A stretch of DNA of 64,000 bases. It comes from Ancrocorticia populi. GTDB taxonomy: Bacteria > Actinomycetota > Actinomycetes > Actinomycetales > Actinomycetaceae. The notes beneath the pieces were generated by a model. It ran no database searches. It had not been told where the DNA came from and was given only the letters and a program-made list of their open reading frames with translations. Both the position numbers and the translations under genes were made by a program. Location of the stretch: positions 310,001 through 374,000 of the forward strand of contig NZ_QETB01000003.1 of NCBI RefSeq assembly GCF_003123745.1, in the 5' to 3' direction. Below are positions 36,316 through 44,345 of this stretch, one piece after another. Within the stretch, counting starts at the first letter, position 1. Each line of letters starts with the position of its first letter.

Positions 36316-37062
36316 CTAACCCTTCGGTACCTCCTGATCCGGACACGATGCGAGTACTCCGGCCATCGCATCGTGTTCGGCTTGGGTGACCCACAGCGAA
36401 TACTTGTCCTTCACCCCGATCTGCCGCGCAACGTAATCGCATCGGTACGCCTTGTTGGCAGGCAGCCAGGTGGCCGCGTCCCCATCAGACTTTTTCTGAT
36501 TAGCCGGCCCGTCCACTGCAAGCAAGTTGTAGGGATCGTTCGCGAACTCCCGGCGCTCACCCTCACTGAGCTGTTGCGCGCCCTTTTGCCACGAATCCGA
36601 AAGAGCCACTACGTGATCGATCTGCACGGCCGTGGAGGTGTCCTGCCCACGTACGAAATTGATCGCTGTGCCCGTGTATGGGTCGTCTAACGTGCCCGAA
36701 AGCACTACACATGTGCCGTGTTTATACGCCTTATCGGTGAGATCCCGGTCCAAAATATCGTTACGCGTATCGCACCCGTTGCGATCCACGTCCGCCCAAC
36801 GCGGTCCGTATTCTTCGCGCGAGTACCCCGTTTTCGGCGCCCTTCCTTTGATGGGGAGAGTTTCGAGGGTTTCAGCTGCGCCCGTTTGTGACGACGACGA
36901 ATTCCCTCCGCCGTCCATCCCATCTACGAAATAATCTGCACCGAAGCCGATCATGAGTACAACCGCAATAGCCAGCGCCACCCCGGAACTTCGATTCTTG
37001 CGGACATGAGTTCGGGCACCCGGCTTCGGCAATTTTTCTCCTTTTATTGCACGCAATTCCAA
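36316..37062 (-). CDS. Membrane-anchored HNH nuclease (DUF1524 type)
   Basis: A 248-residue protein with a basic N-terminus, one membrane segment or uncleaved signal (about 27-46, GVALAIAVVLMIGFGADYFV), a Ser/Gly linker and a DUF1524/HNH domain. The domain shows NGCDTRNDIL, GTCVVLSGTLDDPYTG, the metal and catalytic centre QIDHVVALSDSW, and NDPYNLLAVDGPANQKKSD. Secreted proteins of this kind are common in actinobacteria and are thought to be extracellular DNases. Role here is inferred: nutrient or phosphate release from DNA, or competition. It ends next to the convergent reductase gene. Confidence 0.85.
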   Translation of the reverse strand: MELRAIKGEKLPKPGARTHVRKNRSSGVALAIAVVLMIGFGADYFVDGMDGGGNSSSSQTGAAETLETLPIKGRAPKTGYSREEYGPRWADVDRNGCDTRNDILDRDLTDKAYKHGTCVVLSGTLDDPYTGTAINFVRGQDTSTAVQIDHVVALSDSWQKGAQQLSEGERREFANDPYNLLAVDGPANQKKSDGDAATWLPANKAYRCDYVARQIGVKDKYSLWVTQAEHDAMAGVLASCPDQEVPKG

Positions 37063-37140
37063 CCTTCGGAACTTTATCGCCCAATGAAGACAAAGTGGTA
37101 AACATAGTAGGTGTGGCCATCCACCAACGAAGGAGGGGAC

Positions 37141-38691
37141 ATGTCCAATATGTCACCTGCTAGTCCGAGCACAATAGAGGGCGCGGCAGCTTACATAGCT
37201 GCGATTGAAAAGGCATTCAACTCGGGGGATCTGCAGAAGGTTTCTACCCTGATCGAGCATGATTTTGTCACGGCGTGGTTCGGGCTCTTGCCCAGCAGGT
37301 TCATTGAGATCGTCAACACGATTCGTCGCGACGGTGGCGACGTTTCCCCGTTCATACAATTCGTCGCAGCGTTCATGACTTCGCCTTTTCCAAGTACGGA
37401 CGGAAACACCGAGCTCGAGGACCTCGCGATATCGGTGGAAGGACGGGGTTATCCCTACGACTCCTTCCTCTCCTACGCGCGCACTCTCGGATTACGGGTA
37501 CAAGGGCGTTCCGTGGAGGCCCTCGAAATTGCGGATGAACTAGTGGCGGTGAACCGCGTGGCGTCCCTCTTCGATTCAACGATGGGATGGACGCTGTTCA
37601 CAACCGTTCAGCACGGCGTTACCGCTATGCTTGCCGGAGACTTCGCGGCAGCTCTGACGAGCTTCACGTCCGCGCGCATGCATGCCACGATCCCTTCACT
37701 GGGCTTCTTTGTTCGCGATGCTTGCGTGAAGTCCGCCATGATCGAAGCGCTCTACGGGGATCCAGAACGTGCCCGCGGCCTGCTTCGCGAACTCGACCAC
37801 ACACCGCGTACCGCAAGCTGGGTAGAGGATGGCACAGATGCTCTCCGTACCTTGATAGAAGCCGCCCTTGAAATCTCCGATACCTACGCAGCATTGGAAA
37901 AGATCGATGATATTCCGCTGAACGCCGTGGGAGAGATGTGGCCGTTCTATATTGCGTGCCTCCAAAGAGTCATGATGCGGCACGGAGATAATCCAGAGGG
38001 CAATGCACGGTACCAGCATTATGAGGGTCTCCCCTTCCCTAAAGTGGAGCGGCAGGGCGTCACGGCCTCTGTTTTGCCGTTGTGGGGAGCTTACATCTCA
38101 ATAGTCCACGGGAACCTTGACACAGCACGCGAACGCCTAGAAACTGCTGACCCCAATTTCCCTCCCGTTAAGCTTACGTTAGCGCTCATCGAGCTGCTCG
38201 GCGGACGCCCGCGTGAAGCACTAGACATCGCCTCAGCTCTCAGGGCTAAAACCACCGGCCTCAGATCTCTCGAATTACAACGCCTCGGCCTGGTTGCAGC
38301 CGCTCAGCTCCAGTTGGGATCGGTTGATGGGTGCCGCTCCGCCTTGAAAAGCGTGCTGAAGATAAGTGGCGGGCTGCGCCCCTACGAGGTTGTCTGGTTC
38401 CCTGTACCGGTACGAGAGTTCGCTGAAAATGAGTTTAAAGAATGGCCAAAGGCCACCACCAGCTCTGCGCCAGGATTCCGAATGTTCCCGGCATATCAGG
38501 ATCGGCTGACCGATCGCGAATTGGAAATCCTTCGCTCACTCGCCAAAGGTCTCACCCGCGAACAGATAGCCAAAGCCGATTTTGTCTCAATCAACACCGT
38601 TAAAGGGCATCTGAGAGGCCTCTACCGCAAGCTCGGCGTCACCTCGCGTAACGCTGCGGTGATCGAAGGTGAACGGCGAGGTTTGTTGTAG
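37141..38691 (+). CDS. LuxR-family regulator with TPR-like sensor region
   Basis: A 516-residue regulator. The last 62 residues form a LuxR/NarL helix-turn-helix (LTDRELEILRSLAKGLTREQIAKA, then SINTVKGHLRGLYRKLGV). The preceding 440 residues are helical and resemble the tetratricopeptide part of MalT-like regulators, but there is no P-loop or response-regulator receiver domain. The start ATG has AGGAGGGG directly upstream; the open frame extends 10 codons further without a ribosome site. The DASS transporter gene follows on the same strand after 274 bp with its own inverted repeat, so it could be a target, but no ligand can be inferred. Confidence 0.8.
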   Translation: MSNMSPASPSTIEGAAAYIAAIEKAFNSGDLQKVSTLIEHDFVTAWFGLLPSRFIEIVNTIRRDGGDVSPFIQFVAAFMTSPFPSTDGNTELEDLAISVEGRGYPYDSFLSYARTLGLRVQGRSVEALEIADELVAVNRVASLFDSTMGWTLFTTVQHGVTAMLAGDFAAALTSFTSARMHATIPSLGFFVRDACVKSAMIEALYGDPERARGLLRELDHTPRTASWVEDGTDALRTLIEAALEISDTYAALEKIDDIPLNAVGEMWPFYIACLQRVMMRHGDNPEGNARYQHYEGLPFPKVERQGVTASVLPLWGAYISIVHGNLDTARERLETADPNFPPVKLTLALIELLGGRPREALDIASALRAKTTGLRSLELQRLGLVAAAQLQLGSVDGCRSALKSVLKISGGLRPYEVVWFPVPVREFAENEFKEWPKATTSSAPGFRMFPAYQDRLTDRELEILRSLAKGLTREQIAKADFVSINTVKGHLRGLYRKLGVTSRNAAVIEGERRGLL

Positions 38692-38886
38692 AGAGAGGCA
38701 ACGTCGTCGTCGTTAAAAAAATACGTAAGGCCCCATACTAGTGGACGGCGGGACTTAGGTCTGCCAGAACAACGCATTCCCAAGGACTAGTCTCGAAACA
38801 GTATTGCTCTTGTCAGCAAATGCCGCGTCGCATCTGAGCTGACAATCCTGGCGTCTCGTCCATCCAGACGGAATGCCTGTCCAATT

Positions 38887-38917
38887 AAGCAGGGTCAGCT
38901 TCAGTGTGACCCTGCTT
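38887..38917. promoter_or_regulatory. 11-bp inverted repeat before the DASS transporter gene
   Basis: AAGCAGGGTCA (38887-38897) and its perfect complement TGACCCTGCTT (38907-38917) separated by 9 bases, 49 bp before the transporter start. It could be an operator, for instance for the LuxR protein, or an mRNA hairpin in the leader. Confidence 0.5.
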
Positions 38918-38965
38918 CAGTTTGAGCGGGGCCGGTGTCCTGCGCGCAAGTCAGGAGATGCTGGT

Positions 38966-40363
38966 TTGAAAAAGCACTGGATGCTTCTAATGCTCGCAAT
39001 AGTCACGTTCGGGTTAGTCACCTACGTGGTGCCGTTCCCCGAAACACTGAGCCACGAGGCGCGGGCAACGCTGGGAGTAGCTGCGTTCGCGATCATCGTG
39101 TGGATGACTCAGGCGGTCTCTCAGGGATTGTCCGGACTCATTATCGTGTTCTTGCTGGCAATCTCTGGTGCAACCGATCTCAATGGGGCTCTTGTTGGAT
39201 ACTCCAACAGCTCACTGTGGCTCATCGTGATCGGCTTCATCATGGCGGGCGCGATGGAAAAGTCTCAACTCTCCAAGCGTATCGCCCTCGCGCTAGTTCG
39301 CGTTGCCGGGGGCTCGCCCATCAAAATCTATTGGGCCGTGGCCGCCGTTCTTGCGGTTCTCACCTTCCTCGTGCCATCCATCACGGCGCGAACACTCCTC
39401 ATGATCCCGATCATTCTGGGAATCGGAAAGGCTTTTGAGGCCGAGCAAGGCAACTCCAACATCGTCAAGGCACTCTTGTTCATCGTGGCCATGAGCGGCA
39501 CCATGATGAGCATTGGCGTACTCACCGGTCACGTAGGCAACCCGATCACGGCGGGCCTCATCGAAGGCGCCACCGGGGAGGCCGTCAGCTGGTCCGAATG
39601 GTTCAAGATCGGCGGGCTACCCGCGTTCTCACTGGCCGCCATCTCCGTCTTCATCATCCAGAAAATGTGGAAGCCCGAGGTAGGCACACTCGAATCTGCC
39701 GGAACCTATGTGCACCGCGAGCTCGCCGCTATGGGGCCGATCACCCGGGACGAGAAGTACACTGCCGTAGTGTTCGTGGCCACGCTCTTGCTGTGGGCAA
39801 CCGATTCGTTCCACGGATTTGCAGTGGGCGTGATCGGGCTGCTCTCGATCATCTTCCTTATGCTCCCTGATATCGGGGTCATGACCTGGAAGGAAGCCCA
39901 ACCAAAGGTCCCGTGGGACGTCTTCGTGCTGTACGGTGCGGGCCTGTCCATGGGAACCGCGCTCACCACCTCCGGCGCGGCCGAATGGCTCGCGAGCACG
40001 CTGTTCAGCCCGCTCAACAACCTCTCGATTCCGATCCAGCTCATCATCATGATCTGGGCCATCACACTGCTCCAAGTGTTCTTCACCGGCGGCGGGCCCA
40101 AGACAACTGCTCTGACGCCCATCGTCATCGCCCACGCCGTTACTATCGGGGCCGATCCACGGGCCTTCGCTCTGGTGCTCGGCATGAACATGCACCATCA
40201 GTACCTGCTGCCGGTTTCCAACATGCCCAACGCCGTTGCCATGGGAACCGGGGAGATCACCTCCCGCGAGCTCAACAAGACCGGCGCCGTCATGAGCGTT
40301 CTGGGCGCGGCCTTCATGAGCCTTATGGTGGTGACTTACTGGACGTGGATCGGGCTGGTTTAA
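38966..40363 (+). CDS. DASS/SLC13-type carboxylate transporter
   Basis: A 465-residue membrane protein with about 12 hydrophobic segments from the sodium-coupled dicarboxylate (DASS) family. Marks are GYSNSSLWLIVIGFIMAGAM, FLVPSITARTLLMIPI in the first repeat and FTGGGPKTTALTPIVIAHA in the second. The start is set at TTG because AGGAG lies eight bases before it and the protein then begins MKKHWMLLMLAIVTFG, a good first membrane segment. The open frame reaches back to 38873, but that extension overlaps the inverted repeat and is not membrane-like. It is unlike the DASS protein at 26564-28063. The carboxylate it carries is unknown. Confidence 0.87.
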   Translation: MKKHWMLLMLAIVTFGLVTYVVPFPETLSHEARATLGVAAFAIIVWMTQAVSQGLSGLIIVFLLAISGATDLNGALVGYSNSSLWLIVIGFIMAGAMEKSQLSKRIALALVRVAGGSPIKIYWAVAAVLAVLTFLVPSITARTLLMIPIILGIGKAFEAEQGNSNIVKALLFIVAMSGTMMSIGVLTGHVGNPITAGLIEGATGEAVSWSEWFKIGGLPAFSLAAISVFIIQKMWKPEVGTLESAGTYVHRELAAMGPITRDEKYTAVVFVATLLLWATDSFHGFAVGVIGLLSIIFLMLPDIGVMTWKEAQPKVPWDVFVLYGAGLSMGTALTTSGAAEWLASTLFSPLNNLSIPIQLIIMIWAITLLQVFFTGGGPKTTALTPIVIAHAVTIGADPRAFALVLGMNMHHQYLLPVSNMPNAVAMGTGEITSRELNKTGAVMSVLGAAFMSLMVVTYWTWIGLV

Positions 40364-40403
40364 GGGGTTAGCCGGCGGTACGAGACATCCGGTTCTACTC
40401 CCG

Positions 40404-41621
40404 CTATGCCACGGAGATCAGAAGCAGCAAGCCGGGGATCACGAGGAATACGCCGAGGACCCACGAAACAACGTACAGCTTATTCTGAGCGCCGAGCCGC
40501 GCCAGCCAGAGCGCGCCCTTAACGGGCAGCGGACGCAGGAACGGCAGGCCGAAGATCACCGCGGCGCAGAACAGATTGTAGAGGACGTGCACGTAGGCGG
40601 CTTGCAGCGCGAGTTCGCCCTCGAACCCGGTGAATGCGAACGCGGCGATAAGCGCGGTTAGTGTGGTGCCAATGTTGGCACCAACGGTGAATGGGAAGAT
40701 CTGCTTGACCGTGAACTTGCCTGACCCCACGAGTGGCACGGCAAGGCTGGTTGTTGTAGATGATGACTGGACCATCACTGTGATGAGAGTTCCCGAAATG
40801 AGGCCGGAAATCGGGTTACGGCCGATCGCTGCGTGGAAGATTCTTTCGGCTCTTCCCACCATGAGCGCCTTGAGCATCTTGCCGATCAGGTTGATGACGG
40901 CCAAGATCAGCACGACTCCCAGAACGATCAGGATGATTCCTGCCCAGACTTCCGGCAATGGGCTGACTAACCATTTCAGAATGTTGACGCCGGGATCGAT
41001 GAGCGCACGCACCGCGCCTCCGATGCCCGCGAATGCGGCGGCAACGGGTCCACCTCCAGAGCCGCCCGTAGCCTCGGCGAGCCACGCCGATGAACGCTCG
41101 AGAATTCCAAACGATAGCTCGAGAGGCAGGAAGATCAATACCGAGAGCAGGTTGTACATATCATGTACGCTGGCCGCCCCGAATGCACGCTGAAAGACCA
41201 ACTTGTCCTTCGCCATACCCAGACTCACCAGCGTGGAGGTCACGGTGGTTCCGATGTTTGCGCCCAGCAGGACGGGAATCGCAATTCCGATCGGCAACCC
41301 ACCGGCCACCATGCCGACGGTGATGGCCGTGGTGGTGGATGAGGACTGGGTGAGAACCGTGGCAAGAATGCCGATCACAAGCCCAACGAACGGGTTGGAG
41401 GCGAACTGGAAAAGCTCGCCCGCCTGCCCTCCCGTTGCCATCGTGAAACCGGCTCCGATTCCAGAGACAGCCGTGATCAGCACGTAGATCGCAGCCGCTA
41501 CAAGGAGCCAGTCACGTGCTGTCTTACCCCGGCCGCTGGGCCTCTTAACGCGGCTGGGCGCGTAAGGCCCTTCCCGAGGAGGCTCAGTGATCGGCTGTTC
41601 GCTGATCTGGGGCTCACTCAT
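40404..41621 (-). CDS. Na/Pi symporter (NptA family)
   Basis: A 405-residue sodium-dependent phosphate transporter with two inverted Na_Pi_cotrans repeats. Each repeat carries the QSSSTTT signature: LTQSSSTTTAITVGMV in the first half and MVQSSSTTTSLAVPLV in the second, with GANIGTT after each. About nine membrane segments. The N-terminal 40 residues are polar and Pro-rich. The start is uncertain: ATG 41621 gives MSEPQIS, while an upstream in-frame TTG at 41690 would add 23 residues; neither has a clear ribosome site. A PHO box (41744-41765) lies upstream, so expression should rise under phosphate limitation through a PhoP-type regulator. It probably imports inorganic phosphate. Confidence 0.88.
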   Translation of the reverse strand: MSEPQISEQPITEPPREGPYAPSRVKRPSGRGKTARDWLLVAAAIYVLITAVSGIGAGFTMATGGQAGELFQFASNPFVGLVIGILATVLTQSSSTTTAITVGMVAGGLPIGIAIPVLLGANIGTTVTSTLVSLGMAKDKLVFQRAFGAASVHDMYNLLSVLIFLPLELSFGILERSSAWLAEATGGSGGGPVAAAFAGIGGAVRALIDPGVNILKWLVSPLPEVWAGIILIVLGVVLILAVINLIGKMLKALMVGRAERIFHAAIGRNPISGLISGTLITVMVQSSSTTTSLAVPLVGSGKFTVKQIFPFTVGANIGTTLTALIAAFAFTGFEGELALQAAYVHVLYNLFCAAVIFGLPFLRPLPVKGALWLARLGAQNKLYVVSWVLGVFLVIPGLLLLISVA

Positions 41622-41743
41622 GGTCTGATCTAGGGCTTGGGCGCGATCCCCGGCAACTATAACTGCCGCGCTCACGCCACTACCGTCCAAACGATTTTGG
41701 CCATAGATAGAGTCTGGCGAGCGAACACAAACTCACGGCCACC

Positions 41744-41765
41744 AATAAGTGAACATTAGGTGAAC
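41744..41765 (-). promoter_or_regulatory. PHO box (PhoP direct repeats)
   Basis: On the minus strand two adjacent 11-bp direct repeats, GTTCACCTAAT and GTTCACTTATT, match the GTTCACC-N4 unit of actinobacterial PhoP boxes. They stand upstream of the Na/Pi symporter, with a possible -10 (CTATCT) near 41704-41709. Confidence 0.7.
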
Positions 41766-41844
41766 ACTCCACGCACAATCAGTGTTGCCGTGATCGCGGA
41801 GACGTTGAGCCCGCCCTAAGTCCTACTTTCCCACGAGCGTCGGG

Positions 41845-41907
41845 GCCGGCCTACTGATTAGCTGAGCCGACTTACGGATTAGCGGGGCCAGCATACGGAT
41901 TAGAAGG
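41845..41907. repeat. Three tandem copies of a 21-bp repeat
   Basis: Three imperfect 21-bp units (41845-41865, 41866-41886, 41887-41907), each beginning GCC and containing a TACKGATTAG core. They sit in the 320-390 bp gap between the symporter and TetR genes. The rest of that gap, apart from the PHO box, holds nothing recognisable; CCCACGAGCG occurs on both sides of the array. Confidence 0.65.
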
Positions 41908-42010
41908 CCGTGGGTCTGGCATGCCCAACTACCCCACGAGCGCAGCGACCGGATGCTTCTCAACGTTGTGCTAGTAGCCGCAGATCCAGAAAGGAGCTCA
42001 ATCCGGTCCG

Positions 42011-42610
42011 TTAGCGACCCGGCGTGACAAGGCGCGTTAGGAATGAACGTAAGAGGCCGCAGGCATCGATGGAGGCCCCGGTGCCGTGCGGCGTGATCAT
42101 GTCAACCGTCAGCCCACCGATGAAAGCGGCTATGTGCTGAGCATTGGTGCGCGGTGTCTGTGAGCCCAGCGCCGCGAGCGCCTCCTCCAGTACTGCGACT
42201 AAGTCCTCCCCCATTTGGCGAACCATGTCAGCGAATACTGGCATCGTTCGTGAGGCCATGACAAGCTCCGTGACCACGATGGCTTCCTCGCGGCGGTCCG
42301 CGTCAAGCGGGAGAACGTCCTCCACTATTTTTTGAAGGCCGGCTACAGCTGCGGTGCCACTCAGCCCGCGGAGGGCGCTGGCAGGGTGCATGGCAAGGCG
42401 CGCTCCCATCCGGTCCCCTGCCTCGCCAGCCACGGCGATAAGCAAATCCTCGTGGCTGCCGAAGTAGTGGCGCACAGAACCGACGTTGATTCCCGATTCG
42501 TCGGCTACCTTCCTGAGCGAGACGCTACCAATTCCTTCCGCAACAAGAAGGCGGAAGGCCGCCTCGACCACCTGCTGGCGGCGAAGGGCCGGATCCACCC
42601 GCCTACTCAT
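42011..42610 (-). CDS. TetR-family regulator
   Basis: A 199-residue TetR repressor. The N-terminal helix-turn-helix is RRQQVVEAAFRLLVAEGIG, then SLRKVADESGINVGSVRHYFGSHEDLL, in residues about 8-52. The rest is the helical ligand domain. The start ATG overlaps the stop of the ABC-F gene by eight bases (ATGAGTAG), so the two are translated together; the open frame extends further upstream inside that gene and is ignored. The regulator most likely binds the 20-bp palindrome in front of the operon (44265-44284) and responds to the compound the ABC-F protein counters. Confidence 0.88.
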   Translation of the reverse strand: MSRRVDPALRRQQVVEAAFRLLVAEGIGSVSLRKVADESGINVGSVRHYFGSHEDLLIAVAGEAGDRMGARLAMHPASALRGLSGTAAVAGLQKIVEDVLPLDADRREEAIVVTELVMASRTMPVFADMVRQMGEDLVAVLEEALAALGSQTPRTNAQHIAAFIGGLTVDMITPHGTGASIDACGLLRSFLTRLVTPGR

Positions 42611-44255
42611 CACTACCCCATACGAGCTCGGAGCTTTCGTTAACTTCGCCGTCCGCACCGAAAACAAGGTATCTATCGAAGTCCCGAGCAAACCATCGAT
42701 CGTGAGTCACTGCCAGAACCGTTCCCTCGTATGTCCGGAGCGCCTCTTGGAGGGCCTCGGCCGATTCTAGATCGAGATTGTCTGTGGGCTCGTCCAGCAG
42801 CAGCATCGTGGCCCCACCTAATTCCAGCAAGAGCACCTGAAAGCGAGCCTGCTGACCGCCGGACAGCGAATCGAAGTCCTGTTCTGCCTGATGGTTGAGC
42901 TCATAGCGGGCGAGGGCCCGCGATGCCTGTTCTCTTGCCATGCCGGAACGGCGTGCATCTCCCCTATGCAAGATATCAAGGAGGCTCCGGCCCGCCAGAT
43001 CTGGCCGGTCCCGGTTCTGCACGAACCATCCGGGCTGCACGCGCGCACCGAGCTTTGCGATTCCCTCGTGTTCAACCGGCGCAATCGTAATATCAGGAGG
43101 TACTTGATCCGCCTCCGGCGTTGTTCCCCCAGCCGCCAAGAGCCGCAGAAAGTGGGACTTGCCCGAGCCGTTAGATCCCAGCACGGCCACACGATCGCCA
43201 TACCACGCCTCAAAATCAAACGGGAAGATAAGATCTGTCAGCTCCAACTGCTCGCACACAAGCGCACGCTTACCTGTGCGGCCGCCTCCTAGACGCATTT
43301 TGAGCTTGCGCTCGGCCGGCTGCTCCTCAGGCGGGCCCGCCGCCTCGAACTTGGCCAGCCTAGTCTGGGCCGCCTTGTAGCGGGAAGCCATACCATCGTT
43401 GTAGGCGGCCTTCTCTTTATAGTTTTGGACTAGCCGGCGGAGCTTCGCATGCTCCTCGTCCCAGCGGCGCCGTTGTTCGTCCAACCGCTCAAAGCGCTGA
43501 TCCCGCGATTTGTGATAGCTGCGAAAGCTGCCCGAGTGAATCCAACACGTGTTGCCGGCAGCCCCCACCTCAAGGGTGGCTATCGAGGTGGCCGTTTGGG
43601 CCAGTAGCTCGCGATCGTGACTCACATAGAGCACACCTTTCTTCGTTGCCTGAAGCTGGCTCTCTAGCCACCGCTTGCCCGGAACATCCAGCGAGTTATC
43701 CGGTTCATCTAGCATGAGGAGATCATGAGGTCCCCGAACCAGCGCCTCAAGAGCTAGCCGTTTCTGTTCCCCGCCCGAGAGCGTGGATACCGGGCGCTCG
43801 CGGCATTCATCGAATGACAAGCCCAATGCGGACACAGTGCACGTGTCCCACAAAACCTCTGCCTCGTATCCGCCCGCATCGCCCCACGCGGCTACTGCTC
43901 CGGCATAGGCCATCTGGGACTGCTCACTTCCTTTGGTGAGCATTGCATGCTCGGCCGCCGCTAAGTTCTTGGCGGACCGTTGGATCGCGGCAGGTGCAAC
44001 ACCCAGCAATAGCTCGGCCACCGTCCCTCCCGTGACGAACTGGCGGAGTACGCCGAGGGTGCCAGACAACGTCACAGCACCCTCACTCGGCTGAAGTTCG
44101 CCCGTAATGATCCGCAGCAGCGTTGTCTTGCCAGCCCCATTGGCCCCGATTAGCGCTAGCCGTTGACCTTCTCCCACATGAAAAGACACCTCGCGAAGCA
44201 GCGGACGGCCGTCAGGCAGCGTGTATGAGATCGAATTGAGGTCTAGATGGCCCAT
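42603..44255 (-). CDS. ABC-F ATPase under TetR control
   Basis: A 550-residue twin-ATPase soluble protein of the ABC-F family. Domain 1: GANGAGKTT, LSGGEQKRLAL, LLMLDEPDNSLD. Domain 2: GSNGSGKSH, LSGGQQARFQV, MLLLDEPTDNLD. The linker (about 245-320) is long, basic and helical (RDQRFERLDEQRRRWDEEHAKLRRL). It differs clearly from the other ABC-F at 33659-35266: the spacing is different and Lys-Ser-His replaces Lys-Ser-Thr in the second Walker A. It leads an operon with a TetR gene and has a 20-bp palindrome nine bases before its start. A drug-inducible ribosome-protection role is inferred. Confidence 0.87.
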   Translation of the reverse strand: MGHLDLNSISYTLPDGRPLLREVSFHVGEGQRLALIGANGAGKTTLLRIITGELQPSEGAVTLSGTLGVLRQFVTGGTVAELLLGVAPAAIQRSAKNLAAAEHAMLTKGSEQSQMAYAGAVAAWGDAGGYEAEVLWDTCTVSALGLSFDECRERPVSTLSGGEQKRLALEALVRGPHDLLMLDEPDNSLDVPGKRWLESQLQATKKGVLYVSHDRELLAQTATSIATLEVGAAGNTCWIHSGSFRSYHKSRDQRFERLDEQRRRWDEEHAKLRRLVQNYKEKAAYNDGMASRYKAAQTRLAKFEAAGPPEEQPAERKLKMRLGGGRTGKRALVCEQLELTDLIFPFDFEAWYGDRVAVLGSNGSGKSHFLRLLAAGGTTPEADQVPPDITIAPVEHEGIAKLGARVQPGWFVQNRDRPDLAGRSLLDILHRGDARRSGMAREQASRALARYELNHQAEQDFDSLSGGQQARFQVLLLELGGATMLLLDEPTDNLDLESAEALQEALRTYEGTVLAVTHDRWFARDFDRYLVFGADGEVNESSELVWGSDE

Positions 44256-44264
44256 ACGCCCGAA

Positions 44265-44284
44265 TCTATCACAGCTGTGATAGA
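44265..44284. promoter_or_regulatory. TetR-type operator
   Basis: TCTATCACAGCTGTGATAGA, a perfect 20-bp palindrome nine bases upstream of the ABC-F start. The size and perfect symmetry fit TetR-family operators, and a TetR gene is in the same operon. Confidence 0.75.
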
Positions 44285-44345
44285 AACGATGAAACTAAGC
44301 TACCATTGAACCCCGCGTTTACCGCGTCACTCGGCGTCTACCTAG

